64,000 nucleotides of DNA from Mycobacterium colombiense (GCF_001672755.1 NZ_LZKI01000073.1:124001-188000), one strand, 5' to 3'; positions 54,148 through 63,900 are shown, counted from the stretch's first letter. Program-made: numbers and translations. Notes: generated from the sequence alone by a model not told the origin.

Positions 54148-55308
54148 TTACAGGCGCTCGATGATCGTGACGTTGGCCGTGCCGCCGCCCTCGCACATCG
54201 TCTGCAGGCCGTAGCGCCCGCCGATGCGCTCCAGCTCGTTGAGCATGGTGGTGAACAGCTTGGCGCCAGTGGCGCCCAGCGGGTGACCGAGCGCGATCGC
54301 GCCGCCGTTGGGATTGACCTTCTCCGGGTCGGCCTTGATTTCCTTGAGCCAGGCCAAGACCACCGGCGCGAAGGCCTCGTTGATCTCCACGGTGTCGATG
54401 TCGTCGATGGACAGCCCGGCCTTGTCCAGCGCATAACGGGTCGCCGGGATGGGTCCGGTCAGCATGAAGACCGGGTCGGCGGCGCGCGCGCTGATGTGGT
54501 GGATACGCGCCCGCGGCGTCAAATTGTGCTCCTTGACGGCCTTTTCGGACGCCAGCAGCACCGCACTGGCACCGTCGGAGATCTGACTGGCCATGGCCGC
54601 CGTCAGCCGGCCCCCTTCGACCAGCGGCTTGAGGCCGGCCATCTTCTCCAGCGACGACTCACGCGGACCCTCGTCGACCCGGAACGGCCCGGATTCCGTT
54701 TCGACGGTGATGATCTCGTTGTCGAAGTGGCCGCCGCGGATGGCCGCGAACGCGCGCTCGTGACTGGTGAGCGCGTAGCGCTCCATCTCCTCGCGAGACA
54801 GGTTCCACTTCTCGGCGATCAGCTCCGAACCGCGGAACTGCGAGATCTCCTGGTCGCCGTAGCGATGCAGCCACTGCTTGGACTCGTTGGTGGGCGAGGT
54901 GAATCCGAACTGCTCGCCCACCGTCATGGCCGACGAGATCGGGATCTGGCTCATGTTCTGCACGCCGCCGGCGACGATCAGGTCGGCCGTGCCAGACAGA
55001 ACCGCCTGCGCCCCAAAGGAAATGGCCTGCTGACTGGAACCGCACTGCCGGTCGACGGTGACGCCGGGAACCTCTTCGGGATAACCGGCGGCCAGCCACG
55101 AGAGCCGGGCGATGTTGCCGGCCTGCGCGCCGATGGCATCGACACAGCCGGCGATCACGTCGTCAACGGCGGCGGGATCGACGTCGACCCGGTCAAGCAG
55201 TCCGCGCCAGCCCAGGGCACCCAGATCCACCGGGTGAACCCCGGCCAGCGATCCGCCGCGCTTGCCGACCGCGGTACGCACAGCGTCGATGACGTACGCC
55301 TCAGTCAT
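54148..55308 (-). CDS. fadA6: FadA6, thiolase of C/D-ring degradation
   Basis: 386 residues, thiolase: nucleophile Cys89 in VDRQCGSSQQ, NEAFAPVVLAW, GHPLGATGAKL and MCEGGGTANV with the second Cys. Cleaves a beta-ketoacyl-CoA late in HIP breakdown (Rv3556c, KstR2 regulon). ATG 55308 with GAGGAGGAG 7 nt upstream, provided by the dispersed repeat. Follows kstR2 on the same strand with a 53-nt gap. Confidence 0.94.
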   Translation of the reverse strand: MTEAYVIDAVRTAVGKRGGSLAGVHPVDLGALGWRGLLDRVDVDPAAVDDVIAGCVDAIGAQAGNIARLSWLAAGYPEEVPGVTVDRQCGSSQQAISFGAQAVLSGTADLIVAGGVQNMSQIPISSAMTVGEQFGFTSPTNESKQWLHRYGDQEISQFRGSELIAEKWNLSREEMERYALTSHERAFAAIRGGHFDNEIITVETESGPFRVDEGPRESSLEKMAGLKPLVEGGRLTAAMASQISDGASAVLLASEKAVKEHNLTPRARIHHISARAADPVFMLTGPIPATRYALDKAGLSIDDIDTVEINEAFAPVVLAWLKEIKADPEKVNPNGGAIALGHPLGATGAKLFTTMLNELERIGGRYGLQTMCEGGGTANVTIIERL

Positions 55309-55313
55309 TGTGT

Positions 55314-55350
55314 CGCTCCTCCTCATCGCTTCGCTGTGCATCGTCGCCGA
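55314..55350. repeat. Dispersed repeat, copy 3
   Basis: On the minus strand GTCGGCGACGATGCACAGCG continues AAGCGATGAGGAGGAGCG, almost identical to copy 2 at 29953-29981, and its end forms the fadA6 ribosome site. Confidence 0.75.
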
Positions 55351-55361
55351 CACGTGGCATT

Positions 55362-55982
55362 TCAGACTCCTTCTTCGATCTTCTTCGATTCCGCAGTGAT
55401 TCCGCCAAGAACGATGGCGAGGTATTGCCGGCCGACCTGCTCCGCGGAGAGCGGCCCGCCCGGTTGATACCAGCGCACCGACACCCACGTGGTGTCCCGG
55501 ATGAAGCGGTAGATCAGGTCGACGTCGAGGTCGGGCCGGAAACAGCCCTCCTCCACGCCCTGATTGAGCAACTCGAGCCACATTTTGCGTTGCTGCCGGT
55601 TCATGTCCTCGATGTAGGAGAACCGGGGCTGGGACAGCAGCCGCTGGGCCTCATCCTGGTAGATGACGACCTGCGCGTGCCGGTGCTCGATCGCCTCGAA
55701 CGACACCATGAACAATCCCTTGAGCCGCTCCAGCGGATTGGCCTCGCTGTCCACGATCTCGCGGTAGCGCGCGAACAACCAATCCAGGAAACTGCGCAGG
55801 AGCTCGTCGACCATCTCCTCCTTCGAGGAGAAGTGGTGATACAGGCTGCCGGACAGGATGCCGGCGCTGTCGGCGATGTCGCGCACGGTGGTGGCACGCA
55901 ATCCACGCTCGGCGAACATGGTCGCGGCAAGCTCCAGTAGCTCGTCTCGCCGGCTGTTGGCCTGACCGGGCACTCGGTCCAC
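55362..55982 (-). CDS. kstR2: KstR2, TetR-family repressor of C/D-ring degradation
   Basis: 206 residues. TetR HTH at about residues 12-58: RDELLELAATMFAERGLRATTVRDIADSAGILSGSLYHHFSSKEEMV, then an all-helical ligand domain. In M. tuberculosis KstR2 represses about 14 genes and is released by HIP-CoA. GTG start at 55982; its own box lies 15 nt upstream, so it autoregulates. All three boxes expected for this regulon are in the window. Confidence 0.95.
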   Translation of the reverse strand: MDRVPGQANSRRDELLELAATMFAERGLRATTVRDIADSAGILSGSLYHHFSSKEEMVDELLRSFLDWLFARYREIVDSEANPLERLKGLFMVSFEAIEHRHAQVVIYQDEAQRLLSQPRFSYIEDMNRQQRKMWLELLNQGVEEGCFRPDLDVDLIYRFIRDTTWVSVRWYQPGGPLSAEQVGRQYLAIVLGGITAESKKIEEGV

Positions 55983-55997
55983 CCGATCAGAGTATCA

Positions 55998-56011
55998 ACC
56001 AAGCGCTTGCT
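55998..56011. promoter_or_regulatory. KstR2 box upstream of kstR2
   Basis: ACCAAGCGCTTGCT matches AnCAAGnnCTTGnT, 15 nt upstream of the kstR2 GTG. Confidence 0.93.
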
Positions 56012-56057
56012 TGGCTACCGAGGTGTGGTTTCCCGCCCCCGGGGGCCGCCGCAAGCG

Positions 56058-57230
56058 TCAGCGCAACGAGACCACCGGCGGGCTCTGCGACTCGTCGGCG
56101 TTGCCGGACACGAACGCGTTCACCACGCTCGTCTTGGTGCCGCCCGATCGGGTCTGGGCGGTCAGCGGGAAGTTGACCGACCCGGAGAAGGACGCCTCGA
56201 GCCGGAACGGGTCGAACAGATTGATCTTGAGGCCACTGATGTCCGGCTTGCCCCACGCCGCGGTCCCGTCCACCAGGTCGTAGTCGAAGGCGTGCTGGGG
56301 ACAGTCAGTCGGCCGCAGCTGGGTGGAGTTCGCGCAATTCCCCAGCGCCGCCGAGATCGCGGAACTGGTCGCCGCCACCCCCTGGTCGCTCAGCTTGAAC
56401 TCCAGATCGTTGAAGTACGCGCCCGCCGTCGTCAGATTGTCAAGCAGGAAAGGCTTTTTCGGGTTGACGGCCAGATTCGGGTTGCTGCTGGCGACGTCCA
56501 GCCAACCCGGAAAGACGTAGACCGGTGCGGTGCCGACGGGCTTGCCGAAGAACGTCGCGGTTTTCACGGCGGCCTGTTCGATGCCCGCGTTGAGCGTGTC
56601 CACCTTGATCGCGGCGTGGTCGAGCTTCCAGTCGTTGCCGGCCTTCTTGATCGACATGGTCACGTCCGAGGTGTTGTCGCCGAATTTCGCCGACACGTGC
56701 ACCTGCCCGAAACCGAAGCCGCGCGCGGAATTGTCGTCGAGGATCTTGATGTCGGTGATCGGCCACCGCGCGATCTGCCGTTTGAGGACGTCGTCGGTCA
56801 GGAATTCTTTGGACGCCGGCTGGTCGGTGCTGTACGTGAGCGCGGCCTGCGCGTCCCCGCGGGCGAGCGCTTCCAGGTAGCCCTTCGCGGCATCCCCGGC
56901 GCTGCCCGATCCGCCGCCACTGCTGACGGCGATCACGGCGATGACGATCACGACAAGCACGGCGGCGGCCACGCTCAGCCCGATGATCAACGGCTTGCGG
57001 TTGCGTTGACCGGGCCCACCGTGCGGGCCGTTGAAGTGGGCGACGGTGACCGGCGGCGGCGACGACCACGGCCCGTATGCGGGCTGTTCGAAAGGCGTCG
57101 CCGGGCCGCCTTGGCCCCACTGCTCCGGCCAGCCCGCGCCCGATTGCCAGGGGGCGCCGGGCGGCTGGCCGGGTGTGCTTGCGGGAGTCGGGTTCTCACC
57201 CCACGGCCGGTGACCCGGTCCTTCGCTCAC
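56058..57230 (-). CDS. Single-pass membrane protein with proline/glycine-rich cytoplasmic tail
   Basis: 390 residues: residues 1-75 are Pro/Gly/Trp-rich and disordered (MSEGPGHRPWGENPTPAS, GAPWQSGAGWPEQWGQGG), one transmembrane helix (about 80-102, IIGLSVAAAVLVVIVIAVIAV), then an exported domain. Its first part (GDAAKGYLEALARGDAQAALTYS...) looks like a DUF4878/NTF2-like lumazine-type module. Two cysteines (NCANS, DCPQH) may pair. Function unknown. It sits between kstR2 and ipdF where H37Rv has PPE64. Confidence 0.78.
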   Translation of the reverse strand: MSEGPGHRPWGENPTPASTPGQPPGAPWQSGAGWPEQWGQGGPATPFEQPAYGPWSSPPPVTVAHFNGPHGGPGQRNRKPLIIGLSVAAAVLVVIVIAVIAVSSGGGSGSAGDAAKGYLEALARGDAQAALTYSTDQPASKEFLTDDVLKRQIARWPITDIKILDDNSARGFGFGQVHVSAKFGDNTSDVTMSIKKAGNDWKLDHAAIKVDTLNAGIEQAAVKTATFFGKPVGTAPVYVFPGWLDVASSNPNLAVNPKKPFLLDNLTTAGAYFNDLEFKLSDQGVAATSSAISAALGNCANSTQLRPTDCPQHAFDYDLVDGTAAWGKPDISGLKINLFDPFRLEASFSGSVNFPLTAQTRSGGTKTSVVNAFVSGNADESQSPPVVSLR

Positions 57231-57312
57231 AGCGCCCTCCCACCTGCATCAACCGCGTTGGTCGACAATTGTAAACACGTCGCGGCGTCGCGCTAGTCAG
57301 CGAGACCGCAGC

Positions 57313-58101
57313 TCACGGGTGCTGGCTGGACACCGAGATGACCTCGCCGGTGAGGTAGCTGGAGTAGTCGCTGGCGAGGAACGCGATGGTGGCCGCCACC
57401 TCCCATGGCTCGGCGGCCCGCCCGAAGGCCTCGCCGGCCGACAGCCGGTCGAGCAACTCCGACGACGACGTCTTCTCCAGGAACTTGTGCCGCGCGATGC
57501 TCGGCGACACCGCATTGATCCGCACGTCGTATTCGGCGGCTTCGATTGCGCTGCAACGGGTCAGCGCCATCACCCCGGCCTTGGCCGCGGCGTAGTGCGA
57601 CTGCGAGTGCTGCGCGCGCCAGCCGAGGACACTGGCGTTGTTGACGATCACCCCGCCGTGCGGTGCATCGCGGAAGTAGCGCAGCGCCGCGCGGGTGGCG
57701 CGAAACACCGACGTGAGGGTGACGTCCAGCACGCGGTCCCATTCCTCGTCGGTCATGTCGACCACCGGGGTCTGCCCGCCCAACCCGGCGTTGTTCACCA
57801 GGACGTCGATGCGTCCCATCCGCGCGGTGGCCGAGGCGAACAGCGCATCGATCTGCGCGGTCGACGTCACGTCGCACAACACGCTTTCCACCCTGCCCTG
57901 TCCAAGTGCCGTGAGCTCGTCGGCGGTCTCCCCCAGCCGGCGTTCGTGGTGATCCGAGATCACCACGTCGGCGCCCTCGGCCAGCGCCCGTCGCGCCGTC
58001 GACGCGCCGATGCCGGTGCCCGCGGCCGCGGTCACGACCACCACCTTGCCCTGCAGAAGCCCGTGTCCGGCAATCTCTTTCGGAGCTTCGGACAGACTCA
58101 T
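57313..58101 (-). CDS. ipdF: IpdF, short-chain dehydrogenase of HIP degradation
   Basis: 262 residues, SDR: VTAAAGTGIGASTARR cofactor loop, NNAGLGGQ, NNASVLGW and YAAAK catalytic set. Oxidises the 5-hydroxy group of 5-OH-HIP-CoA in the C/D ring pathway (Rv3559c). ATGA overlap with fadE30 upstream; controlled from the KstR2 box at 59264. Confidence 0.92.
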   Translation of the reverse strand: MSLSEAPKEIAGHGLLQGKVVVVTAAAGTGIGASTARRALAEGADVVISDHHERRLGETADELTALGQGRVESVLCDVTSTAQIDALFASATARMGRIDVLVNNAGLGGQTPVVDMTDEEWDRVLDVTLTSVFRATRAALRYFRDAPHGGVIVNNASVLGWRAQHSQSHYAAAKAGVMALTRCSAIEAAEYDVRINAVSPSIARHKFLEKTSSSELLDRLSAGEAFGRAAEPWEVAATIAFLASDYSSYLTGEVISVSSQHP

Positions 58102-59246
58102 CCTTTGACCTCTCGGGGTAGGCCGAGCACCCGCTCGGCGATGATGTTGCGCTGGATCTCATTGGATCCGCCATAGATGGTGTCGGCGCGGGTGAACAGG
58201 AACAGCCGCTGCCATTCGTCGAACTCGCCGTCTGTGAGCGTGAGTCCCGGCTTGCCGATGACGTCCATGGCCAGCTCGCCCAGATCGCGATGCCAGTTGG
58301 CCCACAACAACTTCGACACGTTGTCCTGGCCGGGCTGCTCGACGTCCATGGTGGCAAGCGCGTAGCTGCGCATCGCCCGCAACCCGGTCCAGGCCCGGGT
58401 CAGCCGCTCGCGGATGAACGGGTCGTCGGCGGCACCGGTGCGCCGGGCAAGCTCGGCCAGGTTGGAAAGCTCACGGGCGTACTGGATCTGCTGTCCCAGC
58501 GTCGACACGCCGCGCTCGAAAGTCAACGTCCCCATCGCGACCCGCCAGCCGTCGCCGGGCTCGCCGACCACCAGGTGAGCCTCGGTGCGGGCGTCGTCGA
58601 AGAACACCTCGTTGAATTCCGAGTCGCCGGTCAGCTGGATGATCGGGCGGACTTCCACGCCCGGCTGATCCAGCGGCACCAGCAGATACGACAGCCCGGC
58701 GTGGCGCTTGGAGCCCTTCTCGGTGCGCGCGACCACGAAGCACCACTGCGCCCAGTGCGCCAGCGACGTCCACACCTTCTGGCCGTTGATCACCCACTCG
58801 TCGCCGTCGAGTTCGGCGGTGGTCGCCACGTTGGCCAGGTCACTGCCGGCGCCGGGCTCCGAATAGCCCTGGCACCACAGCTCGGTGACGTCGAGGATGC
58901 GCGGCAGGAAGCGCTGCTGCTGCTCGGGTGTCCCGAAGGCGATCAGCGTGGGGCCGAGCAGCTCCTCGCCGAAGTGGTTGACCTTGTCCGGGGCGTCAGC
59001 CTTGGCGTACTCCTCGTAGAACGCCACCCGGTGCGCGGTGGACAGGCCGCGACCGCCGTGCTCGACCGGCCAGCCCAGGCAAGTCAGCCCGGCTTCGGCC
59101 AGATGCTGGTTCCACGCCCGGCGCTCCTCAAACGCCTCGTGCTCGCGTCCGGGCCCACCGAGGCCCTTGAGAGCTGCGAATTCGCCGACCAGATTGTCGG
59201 CGAGCCACTGACGGACCTCGGCCCGGAACTCCTCGACGTCCTGCAT
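58098..59246 (-). CDS. fadE30: FadE30, acyl-CoA dehydrogenase for HIP-CoA
   Basis: 382 residues, ACAD: CQGYSEPGAGSDLANVATTAE, NGQKVWTSLAHWAQW, C-terminal DTIYGGSNEIQRNIIAERVLGLPRE. Dehydrogenates HIP-CoA in the first step after FadD3 (Rv3560c). ATG 59246, 17 nt from the KstR2 box; divergent from fadD3. Confidence 0.93.
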   Translation of the reverse strand: MQDVEEFRAEVRQWLADNLVGEFAALKGLGGPGREHEAFEERRAWNQHLAEAGLTCLGWPVEHGGRGLSTAHRVAFYEEYAKADAPDKVNHFGEELLGPTLIAFGTPEQQQRFLPRILDVTELWCQGYSEPGAGSDLANVATTAELDGDEWVINGQKVWTSLAHWAQWCFVVARTEKGSKRHAGLSYLLVPLDQPGVEVRPIIQLTGDSEFNEVFFDDARTEAHLVVGEPGDGWRVAMGTLTFERGVSTLGQQIQYARELSNLAELARRTGAADDPFIRERLTRAWTGLRAMRSYALATMDVEQPGQDNVSKLLWANWHRDLGELAMDVIGKPGLTLTDGEFDEWQRLFLFTRADTIYGGSNEIQRNIIAERVLGLPREVKG

Positions 59247-59263
59247 GCCCTGTAGGCTAACCT

Positions 59264-59277
59264 ACCAAGCACTTGCT
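59264..59277. promoter_or_regulatory. KstR2 box, fadE30 / fadD3 divergent promoter
   Basis: ACCAAGCACTTGCT matches AnCAAGnnCTTGnT; 17 nt from the fadE30 start and 54 nt from the fadD3 start. Confidence 0.93.
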
Positions 59278-59331
59278 TTGTTAGGCCGTCGGCGACTGCG
59301 CTTCGCGGACGGAACTTTGTAGGAGCATTCG

Positions 59332-60867
59332 ATGACCAACGATCCGCGCACGGTGCCCGCGGCGCTGGATCGTTTCGCGGGCCAGCTCGCCGATCACGAC
59401 GCGTTGATCACCGACGAACGGTCCTTCACCGCGGCCACGCTGCGCGACGAAGTGCACCGGGCCGCCGCCGCCCTGATCGACCTCGGCGTGCGGGCGGGCG
59501 ACCGGGTGGCGGTCTGGTCGCCGAACACTTGGCATTGGGTGGTGGCCTGCCTGGCGATCCACCACGCCGGGGCGGCCATGGTGCCACTGAACACCCGCTA
59601 CACCGCCGCCGAGGCCAGCGACATCCTGGCCCGCACCGGCGCGCCCGTGCTGTTCGGGATGGGCCGATTCCTGGGCAACGATCGCATCGCCGACCTGGAC
59701 CGCGCGGCGCTGCCCGCGCTGCGGCACGTCGTGCGGATACCGATCGACGCAGACGACGGAACCTGGGACGAATTCGTCGCGCGCGGCAGCGACCTCGACG
59801 CGGTTGCCGCTCGCGCGTCCGCCGTCGTACCCGACGACGTCAGTGACATCCTCTTCACGTCCGGTACCACCGGCCGCAGCAAAGGCGTGCTGTGCGCGCA
59901 CCGGCAGTCGCTGTCGGCCTCGGCGGCCTGGGCGGCCAACGGCAAGATCACCAGCGACGACCGCTACCTGTGCATCAACCCGTTCTTTCACAACTTCGGT
60001 TACAAGGCCGGCATCCTGGCCTGCCTGCAGACCGGCGCGACGCTGATCCCGCATCTGACCTTCGATCCGCTGCGCGCATTGCAAGCCATTGAGCAACACC
60101 GCATCACGGTGCTGCCGGGGCCGCCCACCATCTACCAGACGCTGCTGGACCACCCGGCGCGCGGCGACTACGACCTGAGCTCACTGCGGTTCGCGGTGAC
60201 CGGCGCCGCGACCGTGCCGGTTGTGCTCGTCGAGCGCATGCAATCCGAACTCGACATCGACATCGTGCTGACCGCCTACGGGCTGACCGAGGCCAACGGC
60301 ATGGGCACCATGTGCCGCGCCGACGACGACGCCGTCACCGTGGCCACCACCTGCGGACGGCCCTTCGCCGACTTCGAACTGCGCATCGACGCCAACTCAC
60401 CCGGGGCATCGGGCGAGGTGTTGCTGCGCGGGCCGAACGTGATGCTGGGCTACCTCGAAGACCCGGAGGCCACCGCGGCCGCCATCGACGCCGACGGGTG
60501 GCTGCACACCGGTGACATCGGCGCCGTCGACGCCGCCGGCAATCTGCGGATCACCGACCGGCTGAAAGACATGTACATCTGCGGTGGATTCAATGTGTAC
60601 CCCGCCGAGGTCGAGCAGGTGCTGGCGCGCATGGACGGTGTGGCCGACGCCGCCGTGATCGGGGTTCCCGATGAGCGGCTCGGCGAAGTGGGCCGGGCGT
60701 ACCTGGTGACCCGGCCCGGCGCCCAACTCGACGAACAATCCGTGATCGCTTACACCCGTGAACATCTGGCGAACTTCAAGGCACCGCGGTCGGTGCGGTT
60801 CGTCGACGCGTTGCCGCGCAATGCGGGCGGCAAGGTGGTCAAACCACAACTGCGAGAGCAGGACTAA
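59332..60867 (+). CDS. fadD3: FadD3, HIP-CoA ligase
   Basis: 511 residues, ANL ligase: LFTSGTTGRSKGVLCAHRQ P-loop, LTAYGLTEANGMG adenylate motif, WLHTGDIGAVDAAGNLRITDRLKDM hinge, and RNAGGKVVKPQLRE catalytic lysine. Activates the bicyclic HIP propionate left after side chain and A/B ring removal (Rv3561), producing the KstR2 effector. ATG 59332, with TAGGAGCA upstream. TAATG junction to fadE31. Confidence 0.94.
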   Translation: MTNDPRTVPAALDRFAGQLADHDALITDERSFTAATLRDEVHRAAAALIDLGVRAGDRVAVWSPNTWHWVVACLAIHHAGAAMVPLNTRYTAAEASDILARTGAPVLFGMGRFLGNDRIADLDRAALPALRHVVRIPIDADDGTWDEFVARGSDLDAVAARASAVVPDDVSDILFTSGTTGRSKGVLCAHRQSLSASAAWAANGKITSDDRYLCINPFFHNFGYKAGILACLQTGATLIPHLTFDPLRALQAIEQHRITVLPGPPTIYQTLLDHPARGDYDLSSLRFAVTGAATVPVVLVERMQSELDIDIVLTAYGLTEANGMGTMCRADDDAVTVATTCGRPFADFELRIDANSPGASGEVLLRGPNVMLGYLEDPEATAAAIDADGWLHTGDIGAVDAAGNLRITDRLKDMYICGGFNVYPAEVEQVLARMDGVADAAVIGVPDERLGEVGRAYLVTRPGAQLDEQSVIAYTREHLANFKAPRSVRFVDALPRNAGGKVVKPQLREQD

Positions 60868-62012
60868 TGGATCTGGAACTCGATGAAGACACCGTGGCCT
60901 TTCAGGCGGAGGTGCGGGAATTCTTGTCGGCCAACGCCGATTCGATCCCGACGAAGTCATACGACAACGCCGAAGGCTTCGACCAGCACCGGCATTGGGA
61001 CCGCGTGCTGTTCGACGCCGGGCTCTCGGTGATCAACTGGCCGAAGAAGTACGGGGGCCGTGACGCGCCGCTGCTGCACTGGGTGGTGTTCGAGGAGGAG
61101 TACTTCCGGGCCGGCGCGCCGGGCCGGGCCAGCGCCAACGGCACCTCGATGCTGGCGCCGACGCTGTTCGCGCACGGCACCGAGGAACAGCGGATGCGCA
61201 TTCTGCCGAAAATGGCGAGCGGCGAGGAGATTTGGGCCCAGGCGTGGTCGGAACCCGAGTCCGGCAGCGACCTGGCGTCGTTGCGGTCCACCGCCACCCA
61301 GACCGACGGCGGCTGGCTGCTCAACGGGCAGAAGATCTGGAGCTCGCGGGCACCGTTCGCCGAGCGCGGTTTTGGGCTGTTCCGCTCCGACCCCGGCGCC
61401 GAGCGGCACAACGGGCTGACCTACTTCATGTTCGACCTGAAGGCCGAGGGCGTCACGGTGCGGCCCATCGTCCAGCTGGGCGGCGACACCGGGTTCGGCG
61501 AGATCTTCCTCGACGACGTGTTCGTGCCCGACGAGGACGTGATCGGCACCCCGCACGAGGGCTGGCGCGCGGCCATGAGCACCTCAAGCAACGAGCGCGG
61601 CATGTCCCTGCGCAGCCCGGCCCGCTTCCTGGCCACCGCCGAGCGGCTGGTGCAGCTGTGGAAGGAGATTGGCTCACCCGACGCGTTCGCCGACCGGGTC
61701 GCCGACGGCTGGATCAAGGCGCAGGCCTACCGGCTGCAGACCTTCGGCACGGTGACCCGGCTGGCCCTCGGCGGCGAGCTGGGCGCCGAATCGTCGGTGA
61801 CCAAGGTGTTCTGGTCTGACCTCGACGTCGAACTGCACCAGACCGCGCTCGACCTGCTCGCCGCCGACGGCGAGCTCACCAGCCGGTGGACCGAGGGCCT
61901 GCTGTTCGCGTTGGGCGGCCCGATCTACGCCGGCACCAACGAGATTCAGCGCAACATCATCTCCGAGCGGTTGCTGGGCCTGCCGCGCGAGAAGTCCGGG
62001 GGCAAGAAGTGA
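60867..62012 (+). CDS. fadE31: FadE31, acyl-CoA dehydrogenase of C/D-ring degradation
   Basis: 381 residues, ACAD: AQAWSEPESGSDLASLRSTA, NGQKIWSSRAPFAERGFGLFR, ending GGPIYAGTNEIQRNIISERLLGLPREK. Rv3562 orthologue. The catalytic base region and both neighbours suggest it pairs with FadE32 or FadE33. Starts on the last base of the fadD3 stop and overlaps fadE32 as GTGA. Confidence 0.91.
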   Translation: MDLELDEDTVAFQAEVREFLSANADSIPTKSYDNAEGFDQHRHWDRVLFDAGLSVINWPKKYGGRDAPLLHWVVFEEEYFRAGAPGRASANGTSMLAPTLFAHGTEEQRMRILPKMASGEEIWAQAWSEPESGSDLASLRSTATQTDGGWLLNGQKIWSSRAPFAERGFGLFRSDPGAERHNGLTYFMFDLKAEGVTVRPIVQLGGDTGFGEIFLDDVFVPDEDVIGTPHEGWRAAMSTSSNERGMSLRSPARFLATAERLVQLWKEIGSPDAFADRVADGWIKAQAYRLQTFGTVTRLALGGELGAESSVTKVFWSDLDVELHQTALDLLAADGELTSRWTEGLLFALGGPIYAGTNEIQRNIISERLLGLPREKSGGKK

Positions 62013-62953
62013 AATTTGCGCTAGACGAACAGCAGCGCGACTTCGCGGCCAGCATCGACGCCGCGCTCGGCGCGGCGGATCTGCCCGGCGCGGTGCGCGC
62101 GTGGTCCGCGGGGGATACCGCACCGGGCCGCAAGGTGTGGGAGCAGCTGGCCAACCTCGGCGTCACCGCCCTGGCCGTGCCGGAGAAATTCGACGGCATC
62201 GAGGCCGATCCGGTCGACCTCGTCGTCGCCATCGAGCGCCTCGGCCGTTGGTGCGTGCCGGGACCGGTGGCCGAATCCATCGCCGTGGCACCGGTATTGC
62301 TCGCCTCTGACGATCACGCCGAGCGCTGCGCCGGATTGGCATCCGGTGAGCTGATCGCCACCGTCGCTCTGCCGCCGCAGACGCCACGCGCCGTCGACGC
62401 CGACGTCGCCGGCCTGGTGCTGCTGGCCGGCGAGGACGGCGTCACCGAGGCCACGCCGGGTGAGGTCCACGAGTCCGTCGACCCCAGCCGGAGGCTCTCC
62501 GACGTGACCGCGACCGGCGCGGCGTGGCAGGCAGACGTCAAGCGCGCCTACGAATTCGGTGCACTGGCCACCGCGGCCCAGCTGGTCGGTGCGGCCGAGG
62601 CGCTGCGTGACGGCGCGGTCGACTACGCGAAGCAACGCACCCAGTTCGGCCGGGTGATCGGCTCGTATCAGGCGATCAAGCACAAGCTCGCCGACGTGCA
62701 CATCGCGATCGAACTGGCCCAGCCGCTGGTCTACGGCGCGGCGCTGACGATGGACCCGCGCGATGTCAGCGCGGCCAAAGCGGCCGCGTCCGAGGCGGGG
62801 CTGTTGGCGGCGCGGTCGGCGTTGCAGACCCACGGCGCAATCGGTTTCACCCAGGAACACGACCTGTCGCTGTTGCTGCTGCGCGTGCAGGCGTTGCGGT
62901 CGTCCTGGGGGACGCCAGAGGGACATCGGCGGCGAGTGTTGGAGGCGCTATGA
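62009..62953 (+). CDS. fadE32: FadE32, acyl-CoA dehydrogenase subunit of C/D-ring degradation
   Basis: 314 residues, short ACAD subunit from GTG 62009: KFALDEQQRDFAASIDAALG, RTQFGRVIGSYQAIKHKLADVHIAIE, ALQTHGAIGFTQEHDLSLLLLR. Rv3563. FadE32 is implicated in dehydrogenating a linear intermediate of C/D-ring breakdown (published). GTGA overlap with fadE31 and ATGA overlap with fadE33. Confidence 0.91.
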   Translation: MKFALDEQQRDFAASIDAALGAADLPGAVRAWSAGDTAPGRKVWEQLANLGVTALAVPEKFDGIEADPVDLVVAIERLGRWCVPGPVAESIAVAPVLLASDDHAERCAGLASGELIATVALPPQTPRAVDADVAGLVLLAGEDGVTEATPGEVHESVDPSRRLSDVTATGAAWQADVKRAYEFGALATAAQLVGAAEALRDGAVDYAKQRTQFGRVIGSYQAIKHKLADVHIAIELAQPLVYGAALTMDPRDVSAAKAAASEAGLLAARSALQTHGAIGFTQEHDLSLLLLRVQALRSSWGTPEGHRRRVLEAL

Positions 62954-63900
62954 GTGAAGAACGCGAGCTGCTCCGGGAGACCGTCGCCGCCCTGGTGGCC
63001 AAGCACGCCGGCCCGGCGGCCGTGCGCGCGGCCATGGACTCCGACCGCGGCTACGACGAATCACTGTGGCAGCTGCTGTGCGAGCAGGTCGGCGCCGCGG
63101 CGCTGGTGATACCCGAGGAGTTGGGCGGTGCGGGCGGCGAATTGGCCGACGCCGCAGCCGTTCTGCAGGAGCTCGGCCGCGCCCTGGTGCCCTCGCCGCT
63201 GCTGGGCACCACGCTGGCGGAGCTGGCGCTGTTGAGCGCGACCGAGCCGGACGCCGCGACGCTGGAAGCCCTCGCCGAGGGCACCTCGATCGGTGCCCTG
63301 GTGCTCGATGCCGACTACGTGGTGAACGGCGATGTCGCGGACGTCGTGGTCGCCGTCGAGGACGGCACGGTGAGCAGGTGGACGCGATTCGGTGCGGAGC
63401 CCGTCACCACCATGGACCCCACCCGGCGCCTGGCGCGACTGACAGCCGAGGAGACCGAGTCGATCGGCACCGACCCGGGGCTGGCGGACCAGGCGGCCGT
63501 CCTGGTGGCCGCCGAGCAGGTCGGCGCCGCCGAGCGCTGTTTGGAACTGACCGTCGAATACGCCAAGGACCGAGTGCAATTCGGCCGGCCGATCGGCAGC
63601 TTCCAGGCCCTCAAGCATCGGATGGCCGACCTGTACGTCACCGTCGCCGCCGCGAAGGCCGTCGTCGCCGACGCGTGCGATGACCCCACTCCCACCAACG
63701 CCGCCGCCGCCCGCCTGGCCGCCACCGAGGCGCTGAACACGGTGGCCGCCGAGGGCATCCAGCTGCACGGCGGCATCGCGATCACCTGGGAGCACGACAT
63801 GCACCTGTACTTCAAGCGTGCCCACGGCAGCGCGCACCTGCTGGATTCGTCGCAGGAATTGCTTAGGCGACTGGAATCCGAGGTACTCAAGACGCCGTGA
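62950..63900 (+). CDS. fadE33: FadE33, acyl-CoA dehydrogenase subunit of C/D-ring degradation
   Basis: 316 residues, short ACAD subunit: LVIPEELGGAGGELADAAAVLQELGRALVPSP, KDRVQFGRPIGSFQALKHRMADLYVTV, GIQLHGGIAITWEHDMHLYFKRAHG. Rv3564. Together with FadE31 and FadE32 it probably forms heteromeric dehydrogenases, as with the ChsE pairs. ATGA overlap upstream and GTGA overlap with aspB downstream. Confidence 0.91.
   Translation: MSEERELLRETVAALVAKHAGPAAVRAAMDSDRGYDESLWQLLCEQVGAAALVIPEELGGAGGELADAAAVLQELGRALVPSPLLGTTLAELALLSATEPDAATLEALAEGTSIGALVLDADYVVNGDVADVVVAVEDGTVSRWTRFGAEPVTTMDPTRRLARLTAEETESIGTDPGLADQAAVLVAAEQVGAAERCLELTVEYAKDRVQFGRPIGSFQALKHRMADLYVTVAAAKAVVADACDDPTPTNAAAARLAATEALNTVAAEGIQLHGGIAITWEHDMHLYFKRAHGSAHLLDSSQELLRRLESEVLKTP

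Noticed and set aside
56007-57296. 429-codon frame antisense to the single-pass membrane protein gene
   Set aside because: Arg/Val/Gly-biased shadow of the minus-strand gene, without domains or a ribosome site.
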